From: Bifidobacteriaceae bacterium
GTDB lineage: Bacteria > Actinomycetota > Actinomycetes > Actinomycetales > WQXJ01
Assembly: GCA_031267825.1 (NCBI GenBank)
Contig: JAIRYJ010000034.1
Location: 1-64,000, forward strand
Direction: 5' to 3'
Length of the DNA: 64,000 bases
Positions 35,729-44,666 of this stretch are shown piece after piece; within the stretch, counting starts at the first letter, position 1, and each line of letters starts with the position of its first letter. Under the pieces are notes generated by a model. The model saw nothing but the letters and a program-made list of their open reading frames with translations, did not search any database and was not told where the DNA came from. Position numbers and translations under genes: made by a program.

Positions 35729-38700
35729 CTACGGTGTTTCGAGGCAGACCACGGCGTTCATCGGGTCATAACGCCAGTGCCAGTTCTCTTGTGCCTGAGC
35801 TTTACCATCCGGATCGGTCCTGATCCGCCAATAGTCAACTTGGAAACCGGAACTCCCAGCTGACTGAGGCTGACAATCGGCTGCCCGTGACTCAATTGTG
35901 CGCGGCGCCACATAAGAATAAGGCTGGCCAATCTGTGCTTCAACCGTCCAATACTTAGTTGACCACAGTTCAACCCACACCCTGAGTGAGCTAGTTACAC
36001 CAGCTCGCAACACCACGCCGTAAGGCGTGTCATTCTTGAACTGGTTATCAATCTGGCCTTCCCAGAGGGTCGCTTCGCGACCGGTTGGATACCGCGAAAA
36101 ATAGTTAGCGTGCGGCACATGCGCCACGTCAACCATCCCAGCTAGGTGAGAAGCGTTATATAGAGTGGTCGAAAACTGGGACAGTCCACCACCAATGCCT
36201 TCCCTTGATAATCCGCCAATTACCACGCCCGCGTTGAACCAGCCGGTTTCCAGAGCGCGGTGGCCCAAGGCTTTGTCGAGTGAAAAAGTCTCGCCCGGAG
36301 GGATCAAAGTGCCCGTAACCATTTCGGCCGCCTTGCGCAGGTTTCTGGTCCGGTCAGCGTCATTAGTGGCTTGAGTTTCAAACCGGCCAACTACCTCTTT
36401 GACACCCATCTTTTCCAGTTCCGCTCTGCCCGCTGCCGGATCAACCTCACGTAGCAGTGCGTTAGCTGTCCGGGCGGCGCCCGTGGCAACGGCCGCGGGC
36501 GTCATCGCTCCAGCCAGGGCAGTCGCGTCAAGCTCAGTGCCGGGTGCACCATCTTCGATGGCGACCTGGTCCCCAGTGAAAACAAAGCGGGCGTCAACTG
36601 GGTTTGTTACCAAGCCTTCCGGCAAGCGTTGGTTAACCGCCGCCGCCAGCAAGGTGGCGTCCCAGGTCAGTTCCAGTTCATCCGATCCGGTAGGAGCCTG
36701 GATCAAGGCGGCCGGCGCGAAACTAGCGACCGGCAGTTCAACTGTTGCTGTACCGACTGTCACGCTAACCGGCGCCGAAAGGACAGGTTGAGCGATCTCA
36801 GCCGTGGCACGGTCAAGTTCGGCCTGGCCGATACGTGGTGCCCGCACTTCAGTGGGCAGATCCCACGGTCCAGGGTTCACCAAATACGATTCCTTGACAT
36901 AGCTGGCCGCAGTGGTGGCATCAAGATCAGTCCCGTTAGCTGGTTCGGTCGCGACCACTTGGCCACTGGTCACCGCTAGCGTCGCATCAACTGGAGCGAT
37001 CCGAACCTGGCTGGCAAGCTGAGCGATTTCTGACTCGAGCGCCTGGCTGTTGACTTGAAGCACAGGCCTTACCTCTCCCAGTCCGGTGATCTGACGCCAC
37101 AGCCAAGCCGGACGGAAGTCCAGCCCAGTCACCGAGTTAACGGTCTCAGCGGCGGAAAACCCCAACCCGGCGACAACCGGATCAAAGCTCACCGTCTGGT
37201 CGCCGGCCGCCGCCTGAACCGGTTGGCGCGATCTATCAGCCAAATCGGATTCGAGTTTGGCTGTAGCTTCAGTCGCTGTCAGACCGCCGATCTGGCTACC
37301 CGCCACAACCGTTCCTTTCGGTACGCGGTCAGCGAAATAGAAACACGCCGCAGCGTATCCGGCCGCCAGGATCAGCACCGCAATGATCACTGGTAGCCAC
37401 CATTGACGGCCGCGCCGTTTAGCGTCATGACGCAGGTGACGGGCATCAAGTGGGAGTGTTTCGGCCGGTCTGGCCAGTGTTGCCCGGACTGGGACCTGTT
37501 CGGCGGTGTCATCAGACAGACCGCCCGGCCCACCAGCCCGCGCCGAACCAGCCTGCCCGCCGCCCGCACGCTGGCCGCCAGTCGACTGGGCCGCCACACC
37601 ACCTGAAGCATCGGCCGACAACGGCACTGGCCGGAAGCTCGGTTTGAAGCCATCCCCGCCCGTCGCCGGTTGATCCGGCGAAACATCCCGCCGCCTGACT
37701 GGCGTGGCCGGTTCGGCCCGCCGGGCAGGACTATAGCTAGGGATACTGCCTGGTCCGGACCGACCTGAGCTGACAACGCGACCCGATTGGGCGGCATCGT
37801 CCGGGCCAAGCGACTCAGCCGGCCCACCCACCAGCCGGTCCACGCCTGAGGTGCGGCCCAAATCAGCCTCATCAAATACCGAAGTCGCTTCCTGGCTGGG
37901 CGTCTCAGGCGTCGAACTGGGCAGACGGCCAGGCAAATCACCCCAATCCTGGCCTGTTCGGCTAGACCGGCCGGCGGGCACGGCTGAAGACCTGCCTTGC
38001 TCGCCGGAAACGTCACCCGGTGTGCCACGGCGCGGCTGGGCGTCACCCCATTGGCTGTCCATGGAATCGTCCGTCAAGTGCCGAACCGGACCATGATCCT
38101 GGCTTTGGCCAGGTCCGTCACCAGATGTCCGGTCCGCTGCGGCGCTCCCCGGCAGATCCCAGGGATCATCTGGCGTTGAAGTTCCACCCGAGCCAGGCGT
38201 GGCGTCGGCCCCTGGGGGTGGCGTGGCGCCCCTGGCATGAGCCGATGTCGCCGTACCAAGCGCACCCCAAGAATCATCCGGACCGTCCGCGGCAAGGTGG
38301 CGCACCGGCCCCAAGCCGACCGTTTCACCTGATCCGGCGTCTGCCTGGCGGGCAGCGACCGTGCCAGCCGCACCCCAGGAACCGTCCAAGTCATCGTCAA
38401 CTCCCGTCCCATCAGGGCTTGCCCCGGCATGACCGGAATGGCGGGCCGGGCGTGAACCTGGCGGGTTGGCGGTACCAACCGCACCCCAGGAGATGTCCGA
38501 ATCGTCGCCGCCGCCTGAACCGTTCCCGCCGTTAGGCGACGCTCCGGCCCGCCGGGCACCTGACCAATCATCGAACAGGCCGCTTGGTTGCGGCGTTGCC
38601 GCCTGGCCGCTGGTTGGCTGGTCGGCGGTGCCGCTGGTCGCAGGTACACCGCTGGTGCCGCTGGTGCCGCTGGTGCCGCTGGCACCGCTGATCGCCGCTG

Positions 38701-38959
38701 CGCCGGTCTGACTAGTTACCGCACCCCTCAGCCTGGGCGAACGCCGCGTGTGAGCGGTTCCATCAAACATGTCCCCGGCGGGCTTGGGCGCCTGCGACGC
38801 CCTGTCATGTCTGACAACCGCCGGACCACCCAATTCGCTCGCCACACCTGGTGCCTGGCCGCTCCCAGTGCTGGACCCGCCTGTCCCAAAGACGGCAGGC
38901 GGCGAAACTGGCGCGGCGCTGTCGGGGGTGGGGTCGTCATCGAACGGCTGTTCGTTCAC
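35729..38959 (-). CDS. VanW-family membrane protein with a long disordered repeat-bearing N-terminus
   Basis: 1,076 residues starting with GTG (GGAGGTGA 7 nt upstream). The first ~500 residues are disordered, rich in Gly/Ser/Thr/Pro, and carry diverged repeats such as DDSWGALGTA, DGSWGAAGTV, DISWGAVGTA and GPVRHLxxD. A membrane segment follows near residue 520 (WWLPVIIAVLILAAGYAAACF). Outside come peptidoglycan-binding-4-like domains (~550-850) and the VanW domain (~860-1000: GRFETQATN, IPPGETFSLDKALG, GGLSQFSTTLYNAS, HANYFSRYPTGREAT). VanW proteins are wall-associated and of uncertain biochemical role. The Trp-containing N-terminal repeats would be cytoplasmic. Confidence 0.88.
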   Translation of the reverse strand: MNEQPFDDDPTPDSAAPVSPPAVFGTGGSSTGSGQAPGVASELGGPAVVRHDRASQAPKPAGDMFDGTAHTRRSPRLRGAVTSQTGAAAISGASGTSGTSGTSGVPATSGTADQPTSGQAATPQPSGLFDDWSGARRAGASPNGGNGSGGGDDSDISWGAVGTANPPGSRPARHSGHAGASPDGTGVDDDLDGSWGAAGTVAARQADAGSGETVGLGPVRHLAADGPDDSWGALGTATSAHARGATPPPGADATPGSGGTSTPDDPWDLPGSAAADRTSGDGPGQSQDHGPVRHLTDDSMDSQWGDAQPRRGTPGDVSGEQGRSSAVPAGRSSRTGQDWGDLPGRLPSSTPETPSQEATSVFDEADLGRTSGVDRLVGGPAESLGPDDAAQSGRVVSSGRSGPGSIPSYSPARRAEPATPVRRRDVSPDQPATGGDGFKPSFRPVPLSADASGGVAAQSTGGQRAGGGQAGSARAGGPGGLSDDTAEQVPVRATLARPAETLPLDARHLRHDAKRRGRQWWLPVIIAVLILAAGYAAACFYFADRVPKGTVVAGSQIGGLTATEATAKLESDLADRSRQPVQAAAGDQTVSFDPVVAGLGFSAAETVNSVTGLDFRPAWLWRQITGLGEVRPVLQVNSQALESEIAQLASQVRIAPVDATLAVTSGQVVATEPANGTDLDATTAASYVKESYLVNPGPWDLPTEVRAPRIGQAELDRATAEIAQPVLSAPVSVTVGTATVELPVASFAPAALIQAPTGSDELELTWDATLLAAAVNQRLPEGLVTNPVDARFVFTGDQVAIEDGAPGTELDATALAGAMTPAAVATGAARTANALLREVDPAAGRAELEKMGVKEVVGRFETQATNDADRTRNLRKAAEMVTGTLIPPGETFSLDKALGHRALETGWFNAGVVIGGLSREGIGGGLSQFSTTLYNASHLAGMVDVAHVPHANYFSRYPTGREATLWEGQIDNQFKNDTPYGVVLRAGVTSSLRVWVELWSTKYWTVEAQIGQPYSYVAPRTIESRAADCQPQSAGSSGFQVDYWRIRTDPDGKAQAQENWHWRYDPMNAVVCLETP

Positions 38960-39131
38960 TTACAACTCACCTCCAGGTTCTTAGTGACAGTTAAGTCTAA
39001 GATGCTGAACCGCTCAAGGCGGTCGCCCCCGCCGGTGGTGCCACCTATTGCCGCTGCGATTGGCCGTCCGCCAGGCCGCCTGGGGGCATCTTGAGTGAAG
39101 CTGATGGCAGCGGCCAGCCGCGCCGGGACGC

Positions 39132-39137
39132 TATCGT
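39132..39137 (+). promoter_or_regulatory. Probable -10 of a leaderless histidine kinase transcript
   Basis: TATCGT is 7 nt before the ATG at 39145, and there is no ribosome site. This favours the ATG over the upstream TTG at 39091. Confidence 0.45.
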
Positions 39138-39144
39138 AAGCCGC

Positions 39145-40800
39145 ATGGTGACACCCCAACCAGCCACCCGCGCTAAACCCAAACTGGGCCGCCTGACCAG
39201 GCCAACCGACCGTGCTAGAGGCAGGTTGGCCCGCCTGACCGGGCCAGCGACTGACTTGCGAGCCCAGGTTTTCACTGTGGCCGCCCTGGCTGGGATTACC
39301 ATTTCGGTGATCACCGCCGTGGTCAGCGCTGTCAATCGGATGGGCTTGGCCCAAGTCAGTCTCAACCTGGCGGCCGGGGCGGGGGCGGGCGGACTACTTT
39401 ATCTCGCTCGGCGCACCGGGCGTTACCAGGCGGCCTATCTGGCGACTGTGGCGTTGGTCTTCCTTGGCTTGTTCCCGATGTTGTTTTTCAGTGGCGGCGG
39501 CTACCACTCTGGGATGCCAGTGTTCTTTGTTTTCGCCATCGCCTTTACAGCTCTTATGTTCGATGCCGTCCTGCTGGGTTGTTTGGTCACGTTAGAGGCA
39601 GCCGTTTACGCGGCTTGCTGCGCGGTGGCGTACTACTGGCCGGATTCGGTTACAGCGGTCACCGGTCCAAGCGCGATGTGGGACGTGATCTACGCCGTGG
39701 TTGCCGCTGGAGCCACCTTGGCGGTGGCTTTTCGCCTGCTGCTGCGCGTCTACCAGCGGGCCAGCCAGCAGTTAGCTCGGCGCAACCAGGAGCTGGCCGA
39801 ATCATATGAGGCCAAATCGCGTTTCCTGGCGCTGGTAGCGCATGAGCTGAACACCCCGCTGGCCCTGATCCAATCCCAAGCCGAGGAAGCGCTGGCCCAG
39901 GCGGGCCAGCCGCGAGACGGGGCCGAGCGGGGCCTCGAGACAGATGGCGGCCGCCAAGCCGACGGCCACGATGCCGACAACCGCCAAGCCGACGGCCACG
40001 ACCAGACGGATGGAACCAAACCTGATCGGCCGCGGACCACCCAAAGCATGACCGTCATAGCGGCCGAAGCGGCCCGGCTAGGACGGCTGGTCAGTGAACT
40101 GGCGGACCTATCCCGGATCGAAGACGGTCGCATGGGGTTCACCATCCGGCCTGAGCCGCTCGGAGCTTTGATCCAGGACACCCTGAGCGCTTACAGCCCG
40201 CTGGCTGAGGCCGCCGGAGTCACCATTGTGGTCCAGCGCGGCGACCCTAACCCGGTTGTCGCAGCGGACCGCGGCCGGGTGGCTCAAGTACTGGTAAACC
40301 TGCTGGCCAACGCTGTACGTCACGCTCCGAACGGAACGGTAACCGTGGCTGTGGCGGTCGCCGGCGGTTTCGCTGAGGTCAGGTTGACTGACACCGGCAG
40401 AGGCATGCCACCCGAGGTGTTAGCTGAGTTGGCGGGCCCAACCGGCCTGCCCGGCCTCGCCAAAATACCCGGCCTAGCCGGCCCGGCCGGCCTAGCCGGC
40501 CCAGCCGGCCCAGTCGGCCTAGCCGGCCCAACCGGCCCAGTCGGCCCAACCGGCCCAGTCGGCCCAACCAGCCCAGTCGGCCCAACCGGCACGCCCGGGG
40601 ATCCCGCACCACACCCCCGACAGACCGCTGGCCTGGGTTTAGGTCTGGGCCTTGCCATCAGCCGCTACATCGTTGAACAACATGGTGGTTCAATCAAAGC
40701 CCAATCAGTTCTGGGCGAAGGCACCCAAATCAAGTTCACTCTCCCGTTGGCCGCCCAGTCAACCAGCCCGCCTAACCCGCCGACCGGGCACCAAACCTGA
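39145..40800 (+). CDS. Sensor histidine kinase with collagen-like insertion in the ATP lid
   Basis: 551 residues from 39145. About six membrane segments lie in residues ~45-205 (for example VFFVFAIAFTALMFDAVLLG), so the sensor is membrane-embedded. The HisKA box is FLALVAHELNTPLALIQSQ. Between the two helices of this domain is a ~45-residue hydrophilic insertion (39900-40035) with QADGHD repeats. The ATPase domain has the N box (LVNLLANAVRHAP), then DTGRGMP. Next comes a ~55-residue Gly-X-X collagen-like run (40434-40600; GPTGPVGPTGPVGPT) where the ATP lid should be, and then GLGLGLGLAISRYIVEQHGG. The rest of the fold is intact. Its 3' end overlaps convergent response regulator DNA by 29 bp. 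The regulator is its likely partner despite the opposite orientation. Confidence 0.88.
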   Translation: MVTPQPATRAKPKLGRLTRPTDRARGRLARLTGPATDLRAQVFTVAALAGITISVITAVVSAVNRMGLAQVSLNLAAGAGAGGLLYLARRTGRYQAAYLATVALVFLGLFPMLFFSGGGYHSGMPVFFVFAIAFTALMFDAVLLGCLVTLEAAVYAACCAVAYYWPDSVTAVTGPSAMWDVIYAVVAAGATLAVAFRLLLRVYQRASQQLARRNQELAESYEAKSRFLALVAHELNTPLALIQSQAEEALAQAGQPRDGAERGLETDGGRQADGHDADNRQADGHDQTDGTKPDRPRTTQSMTVIAAEAARLGRLVSELADLSRIEDGRMGFTIRPEPLGALIQDTLSAYSPLAEAAGVTIVVQRGDPNPVVAADRGRVAQVLVNLLANAVRHAPNGTVTVAVAVAGGFAEVRLTDTGRGMPPEVLAELAGPTGLPGLAKIPGLAGPAGLAGPAGPVGLAGPTGPVGPTGPVGPTSPVGPTGTPGDPAPHPRQTAGLGLGLGLAISRYIVEQHGGSIKAQSVLGEGTQIKFTLPLAAQSTSPPNPPTGHQT

Positions 40801-41485
40801 CCTGTTTAAAGACATAACGCCGGTCCGGCCCTAAGGTCAGCTCGAACGGACTGGCCTGATCGAGGTGAAGTTTGCGGCGCAGCCGCGAGACGTGCTGACG
40901 GACCGTGTTGGTTGGCACACCCGAATGATCACCCCAAACCGCACCCAGCAGCTCCTCTTGAGTCGAGCCCTGACCAACATTGGCCACAAAATACATCAGC
41001 AAGTGAAGCTCACGCTTCGTCAAATCAATCCGTTCCTGATCTAGCCAAACCTGACCAGATGTCAGATCAATCCGCAACGGCGGCAGATCAAGCCGTCCAG
41101 CCCGGCCAGCCGCCGACCGGCGCAGCACGGCGTTGATGCGGGCCACCAGCACACCAATACTGAACGGTTTGGCGATGTAATCATCAGCTCCGGTGGCCAG
41201 GCCTTGGACAACAGCACTGTCATGCCCAAGAGCGGTCAGATAGATGACCGGCAGCGCCATTGATCCGCGCAGTTCCCGGCATAGGTCCAGGCCGGAGCCG
41301 TCCGGCAGCATCACGTCCAGCAGCATCAGATCGGGTGGGCTTTCCCAGATTTGGTTGCGAGCAGCGGCGATGGTAGGCGCGTGCGTCACGTCAAAACCTT
41401 GGGCGGTCAAATGCCGCACCACGCTTTCGGCTAGTTCGAGGGCGTCTTCGACCAGCAAAACGCGCGTCTGGCGGCGGGGCTGCAT
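40772..41485 (-). CDS. OmpR-family response regulator
   Basis: 237 residues. The receiver has VEDALEL at the acidic pocket, the phospho-Asp in LMLLDVMLPDGSG, Thr in VIYLTALG and Lys in DDYIAKPFSI. The DNA-binding winged helix ends TNTVRQHVSRLRRKLHLD. It has a leaderless-type start: TAACAT (41492-41497 on the minus strand) is 6 nt before the ATG. The exact 14-mer GGACGGCATCGTCC abuts this hexamer upstream (41498-41511). It is convergent with the kinase gene and divergent from the surface protein gene, which it may control. Confidence 0.93.
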   Translation of the reverse strand: MQPRRQTRVLLVEDALELAESVVRHLTAQGFDVTHAPTIAAARNQIWESPPDLMLLDVMLPDGSGLDLCRELRGSMALPVIYLTALGHDSAVVQGLATGADDYIAKPFSIGVLVARINAVLRRSAAGRAGRLDLPPLRIDLTSGQVWLDQERIDLTKRELHLLMYFVANVGQGSTQEELLGAVWGDHSGVPTNTVRQHVSRLRRKLHLDQASPFELTLGPDRRYVFKQVRFGARSAG

Positions 41486-41491
41486 CGCACC

Positions 41492-41511
41492 ATGTTAGGA
41501 CGATGCCGTCC
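41492..41511 (-). promoter_or_regulatory. Response regulator promoter: -10 hexamer abutted by the 14-mer signal word
   Basis: The minus strand reads GGACGGCATCGTCC, then directly TAACAT, then 6 nt, then ATG. The word therefore occupies the -10/-35 spacer, where a bound protein could affect transcription. Confidence 0.45.
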
Positions 41512-41654
41512 CAACGGGTTTGCCGTAACGGTCTGGTTATCGCCCCGGTTAGCTCCCAGTTAGACGTCTAATGTTTCATCGCTGCCGGAACTGACCGGCC
41601 GCCTGATAGCGCCATCATCCCCGGCGCCCGGTTCAGATTGGGAAGGAATGGCCA

Positions 41655-44600
41655 ATGACCACGACGAAACAACGATTCAAGGCTCTAGGCGCAGCGGCGG
41701 TAGCCGCGGCTGCCGCCACAGTAGGTGTCTTGGCTCCGTTGACCTGGGGAGCGGCTGGAGCGGTCTCACCCAATCTGGGGCCACTGGCGGTTACTGTTCC
41801 CTACCTGGACGCCGCCAATAGCGCCCAAACCGTCTCCAGTGCGGCTGACCTGACGCCCGCCATGACCGCCTGGGATGATCTTGGACCGGACAGCGGCTGG
41901 TATTTGGCTAGCGGCACGGTAACGATCCCAACCAGGGTGACTGTCACTGGGACGGTTCACTTGATCCTGGAGGATGATGCCAGCCTGACCGTCAGCCAGG
42001 GAATCGCGGTGACCGCTACGAACAGTCTGACCATTTACGCTCAGTCAACTGGTGCCGCGATGGGACAGTTGACCGCGACCGGGACCACTTACTCGGCGGG
42101 TATTGGCGGTAGCACAGGCGGCGGTCTGGGTTCTGTAACCGTCAACGGCGGCATCATCAACACGACTGGCGGCGACTTCGGCGCGGGGCTAGGTGGGGGC
42201 TACAGCGGCAACGGTGGAAACATCACCATTAACGGCGGCGATGTCAGCGCGACCGGCGGTGACCACGGCGCGGGCCTAGGTGGGGGCTACACCGGCGACG
42301 GTGGAAACATCACCATTAACGGCGGCGATGTCAGCGCGACCGGCGGTAATGAAGGCGCCGGAATCGGCGGGGGCGGGTACGGCAATGGGGGTACCATCGC
42401 CGTATCTGGTGGCACGGTCACCGCTTTGGGCGGTGATATGGGCGCCGGAACCGGTAGCGGCCTATTAGGCACTGGCGGCGACATCACCATCAGCGGCGGT
42501 AATGTCACCACTGTCGGCGGTGTCTACGCGGCTGGCCTGGGCGGAGGCTACCTGGCCGGTGGCGGTAACATCACCATCAACGGCGGCACAGTAGAGGCGA
42601 TTTGCGGCAGTAACACGGCAGGGATCGGAGCTGGGCTTTACGGCACCGGGGAGAACGTTGTCATCAATCGTGGAACGGTCAGAGCCCAAGGTGTGTCCGC
42701 GGCGATCTCAACTATTTCCGGGCCAACTAGCATCGCGCTGACGTCCTACAAATACAGGGCCGCGACGGATCCGTCCCCTCTGCCTAGCGGCTACACCTAC
42801 TACCCGGGTGGTGCGGCCTTTGCCCCGTCCGACGGTTACACGCTAATCGAAATCGTCGCCTGCCCCACCAGCCCTGTCAACTTTGTGGCCACTCCCGGCG
42901 ATGGTTACGCTGACTTGACCTGGGACCTGCCAGCCGATTACGGCGGCAGCGCCATTAGCGGCTACCAGGTCTCCGCCGACAACGGTGTCACCTGGCAGAC
43001 AGTGACGGGCACGTCTTACCAGTTCATCGGCCTGACTAACGGCCAGGGTTACAGTTTCTTGGTGCGGGCGGTCAACGCTGATTCGGACGGGCCCGCCGTA
43101 ACGGCCACGGCCGTTCCCCTGGGAGTACCAAGGCCACCCTTGAATTTCCGAGCCACCCCAGGTGACAGGCAAGCCCAACTGTATTGGAATCCACCAGTCG
43201 ATGATGGTGGCAGCGCCATCACCGACTACCAAGTCTCGTGCGATGGTGGCACCACTTGGGAGTTGGTGCCATTCGGAGTCTTCTCCTATATGTGCGTTGG
43301 CCTCACCAACGGCCAGGATTACACCTTCTTGGTGCGGGCCGTAAACGCCGTCGGCGACGGCCAGTCCACCACTGTCCACGCCGCTCCGAGGAGCACCCTA
43401 AACGGACCGGCATTGGTTCTGGACTTCTTAAGTGACAGCGATGTGCCTGTGGGTACCGTTTACACCAGGGCGGTGTCCTACAGCTACCAGGACGGCAGCG
43501 GCACGCTAGTTTTCAGCGCGACCGGCCTGCCGACCGGTTTGAGCATCAACCCGGTGACCGGCGTGATTTCAGGCACAGCGACCGTCATTGGCGTTTACCA
43601 AGTCACCGTCACCTCGACTGACGGCGACTTGACGGCTTCCCGTTCATTTGAACTAACCGTGACGAACGCGACGCCGCAAGGGCCTTCACTGACTCTAGGA
43701 TGGCTGGGCGACGATGTTGCCGCTGTCCAGGAGTTTTACACCAAGGCGGTGCCCTACAACTACCAAAATGGTCCCGGCCCGCTGGTGTTCGGTGCTGCTG
43801 GTCTGGCGCCAGGTTTGAGCATTGACCCGGCGACTGGTGTCATTTCCGGTACCCCGACGGCCGCTGGCGCGTATCCCATAACCGTTACCGTAACTGACGG
43901 CAACCTGACCGATATCGCCCAGTTTGTTCTAACGGTGAATGCGGCGCCGCCACCTGAGCCTTACCTGACGCTTGACCCGCTGACGGATGACTCAATTTAC
44001 GCCGGGGACGCCTACACCAAGACCCCTACCTGGCAATATACCGGTACCGGCACATTGGTGTTCACTGTCACCGGCCTGCCGACCGGGTTAGACATTGACC
44101 CGGCAACTGGTGAGATTTCAGGATCAACCGGCTGGGTAGGCACCTACACCGTTGTTGTGACCGTGGCTGACCTTGCCCTGATTGACCAAGGCAGCTATGA
44201 ACTGACCGTTGCCGAGCCACCGGCTGAACCTAGCCTCAACCTGGACCAGCCGTCAGACGCCACAATTGACCTGGGCTCCAGTTACACCGAAACTCCAACC
44301 TTCAGTTATGACGGGCCAGGCACGTTAGTTTTCAGCGCCGTCGGCCTGCCAGACGGCTTGAGCATCAACCCGGCCACTGGTGTCATCTCGGGGACGCCCA
44401 CAACTAGTGGAACGTTCACCATCACGTTGACCGTAACTGACGGCGAATTGACGGCGGAGGTCACTTACCACTTGATCATCCAGATCCCGGCGAGCGATCC
44501 ACCAGATCCGACCGATCCGCCTGAACCGACCGCCACTTCCAGCGACAACCTGCCACCAACTGGCTCGGTTACTCCGCTGTGGGTGATTCTGGCTCCGCTG

Positions 44601-44666
44601 GTTCTGGTTGGGGCTGGAGCCGGGCTGATCCGGGCCGCCCGTCGGCGCGCCTGGCCGGTCCAGTAA
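41655..44666 (+). CDS. Sortase-anchored surface protein with Gly-rich repeats, FN3 and Ig-like domains
   Basis: 1,003 residues. A signal peptide (KALGAAAVAAAAATVGVLAP) is followed by a Gly/Asn-rich beta-solenoid-like repeat region (~145-330) with units such as GGNITINGGDVSATGG. Two fibronectin type III domains follow (~402-490, ~492-578; VNFVATPGDGYADLTW, LTNGQGYSFLVRAVNA). Four Ig-like putative domains of the He_PIG type come next (~585-945; GLSINPATGVISGTPT). The end has LPPTG near residue 966, a hydrophobic segment and RRR, a sortase signal. The ribosome site is GGAAGGA before the ATG. It is a likely adhesin or matrix-binding protein. No sortase gene is in the window. The 3' end overlaps the convergent gene by 98 bp. 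Confidence 0.88.
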   Translation: MTTTKQRFKALGAAAVAAAAATVGVLAPLTWGAAGAVSPNLGPLAVTVPYLDAANSAQTVSSAADLTPAMTAWDDLGPDSGWYLASGTVTIPTRVTVTGTVHLILEDDASLTVSQGIAVTATNSLTIYAQSTGAAMGQLTATGTTYSAGIGGSTGGGLGSVTVNGGIINTTGGDFGAGLGGGYSGNGGNITINGGDVSATGGDHGAGLGGGYTGDGGNITINGGDVSATGGNEGAGIGGGGYGNGGTIAVSGGTVTALGGDMGAGTGSGLLGTGGDITISGGNVTTVGGVYAAGLGGGYLAGGGNITINGGTVEAICGSNTAGIGAGLYGTGENVVINRGTVRAQGVSAAISTISGPTSIALTSYKYRAATDPSPLPSGYTYYPGGAAFAPSDGYTLIEIVACPTSPVNFVATPGDGYADLTWDLPADYGGSAISGYQVSADNGVTWQTVTGTSYQFIGLTNGQGYSFLVRAVNADSDGPAVTATAVPLGVPRPPLNFRATPGDRQAQLYWNPPVDDGGSAITDYQVSCDGGTTWELVPFGVFSYMCVGLTNGQDYTFLVRAVNAVGDGQSTTVHAAPRSTLNGPALVLDFLSDSDVPVGTVYTRAVSYSYQDGSGTLVFSATGLPTGLSINPVTGVISGTATVIGVYQVTVTSTDGDLTASRSFELTVTNATPQGPSLTLGWLGDDVAAVQEFYTKAVPYNYQNGPGPLVFGAAGLAPGLSIDPATGVISGTPTAAGAYPITVTVTDGNLTDIAQFVLTVNAAPPPEPYLTLDPLTDDSIYAGDAYTKTPTWQYTGTGTLVFTVTGLPTGLDIDPATGEISGSTGWVGTYTVVVTVADLALIDQGSYELTVAEPPAEPSLNLDQPSDATIDLGSSYTETPTFSYDGPGTLVFSAVGLPDGLSINPATGVISGTPTTSGTFTITLTVTDGELTAEVTYHLIIQIPASDPPDPTDPPEPTATSSDNLPPTGSVTPLWVILAPLVLVGAGAGLIRAARRRAWPVQ

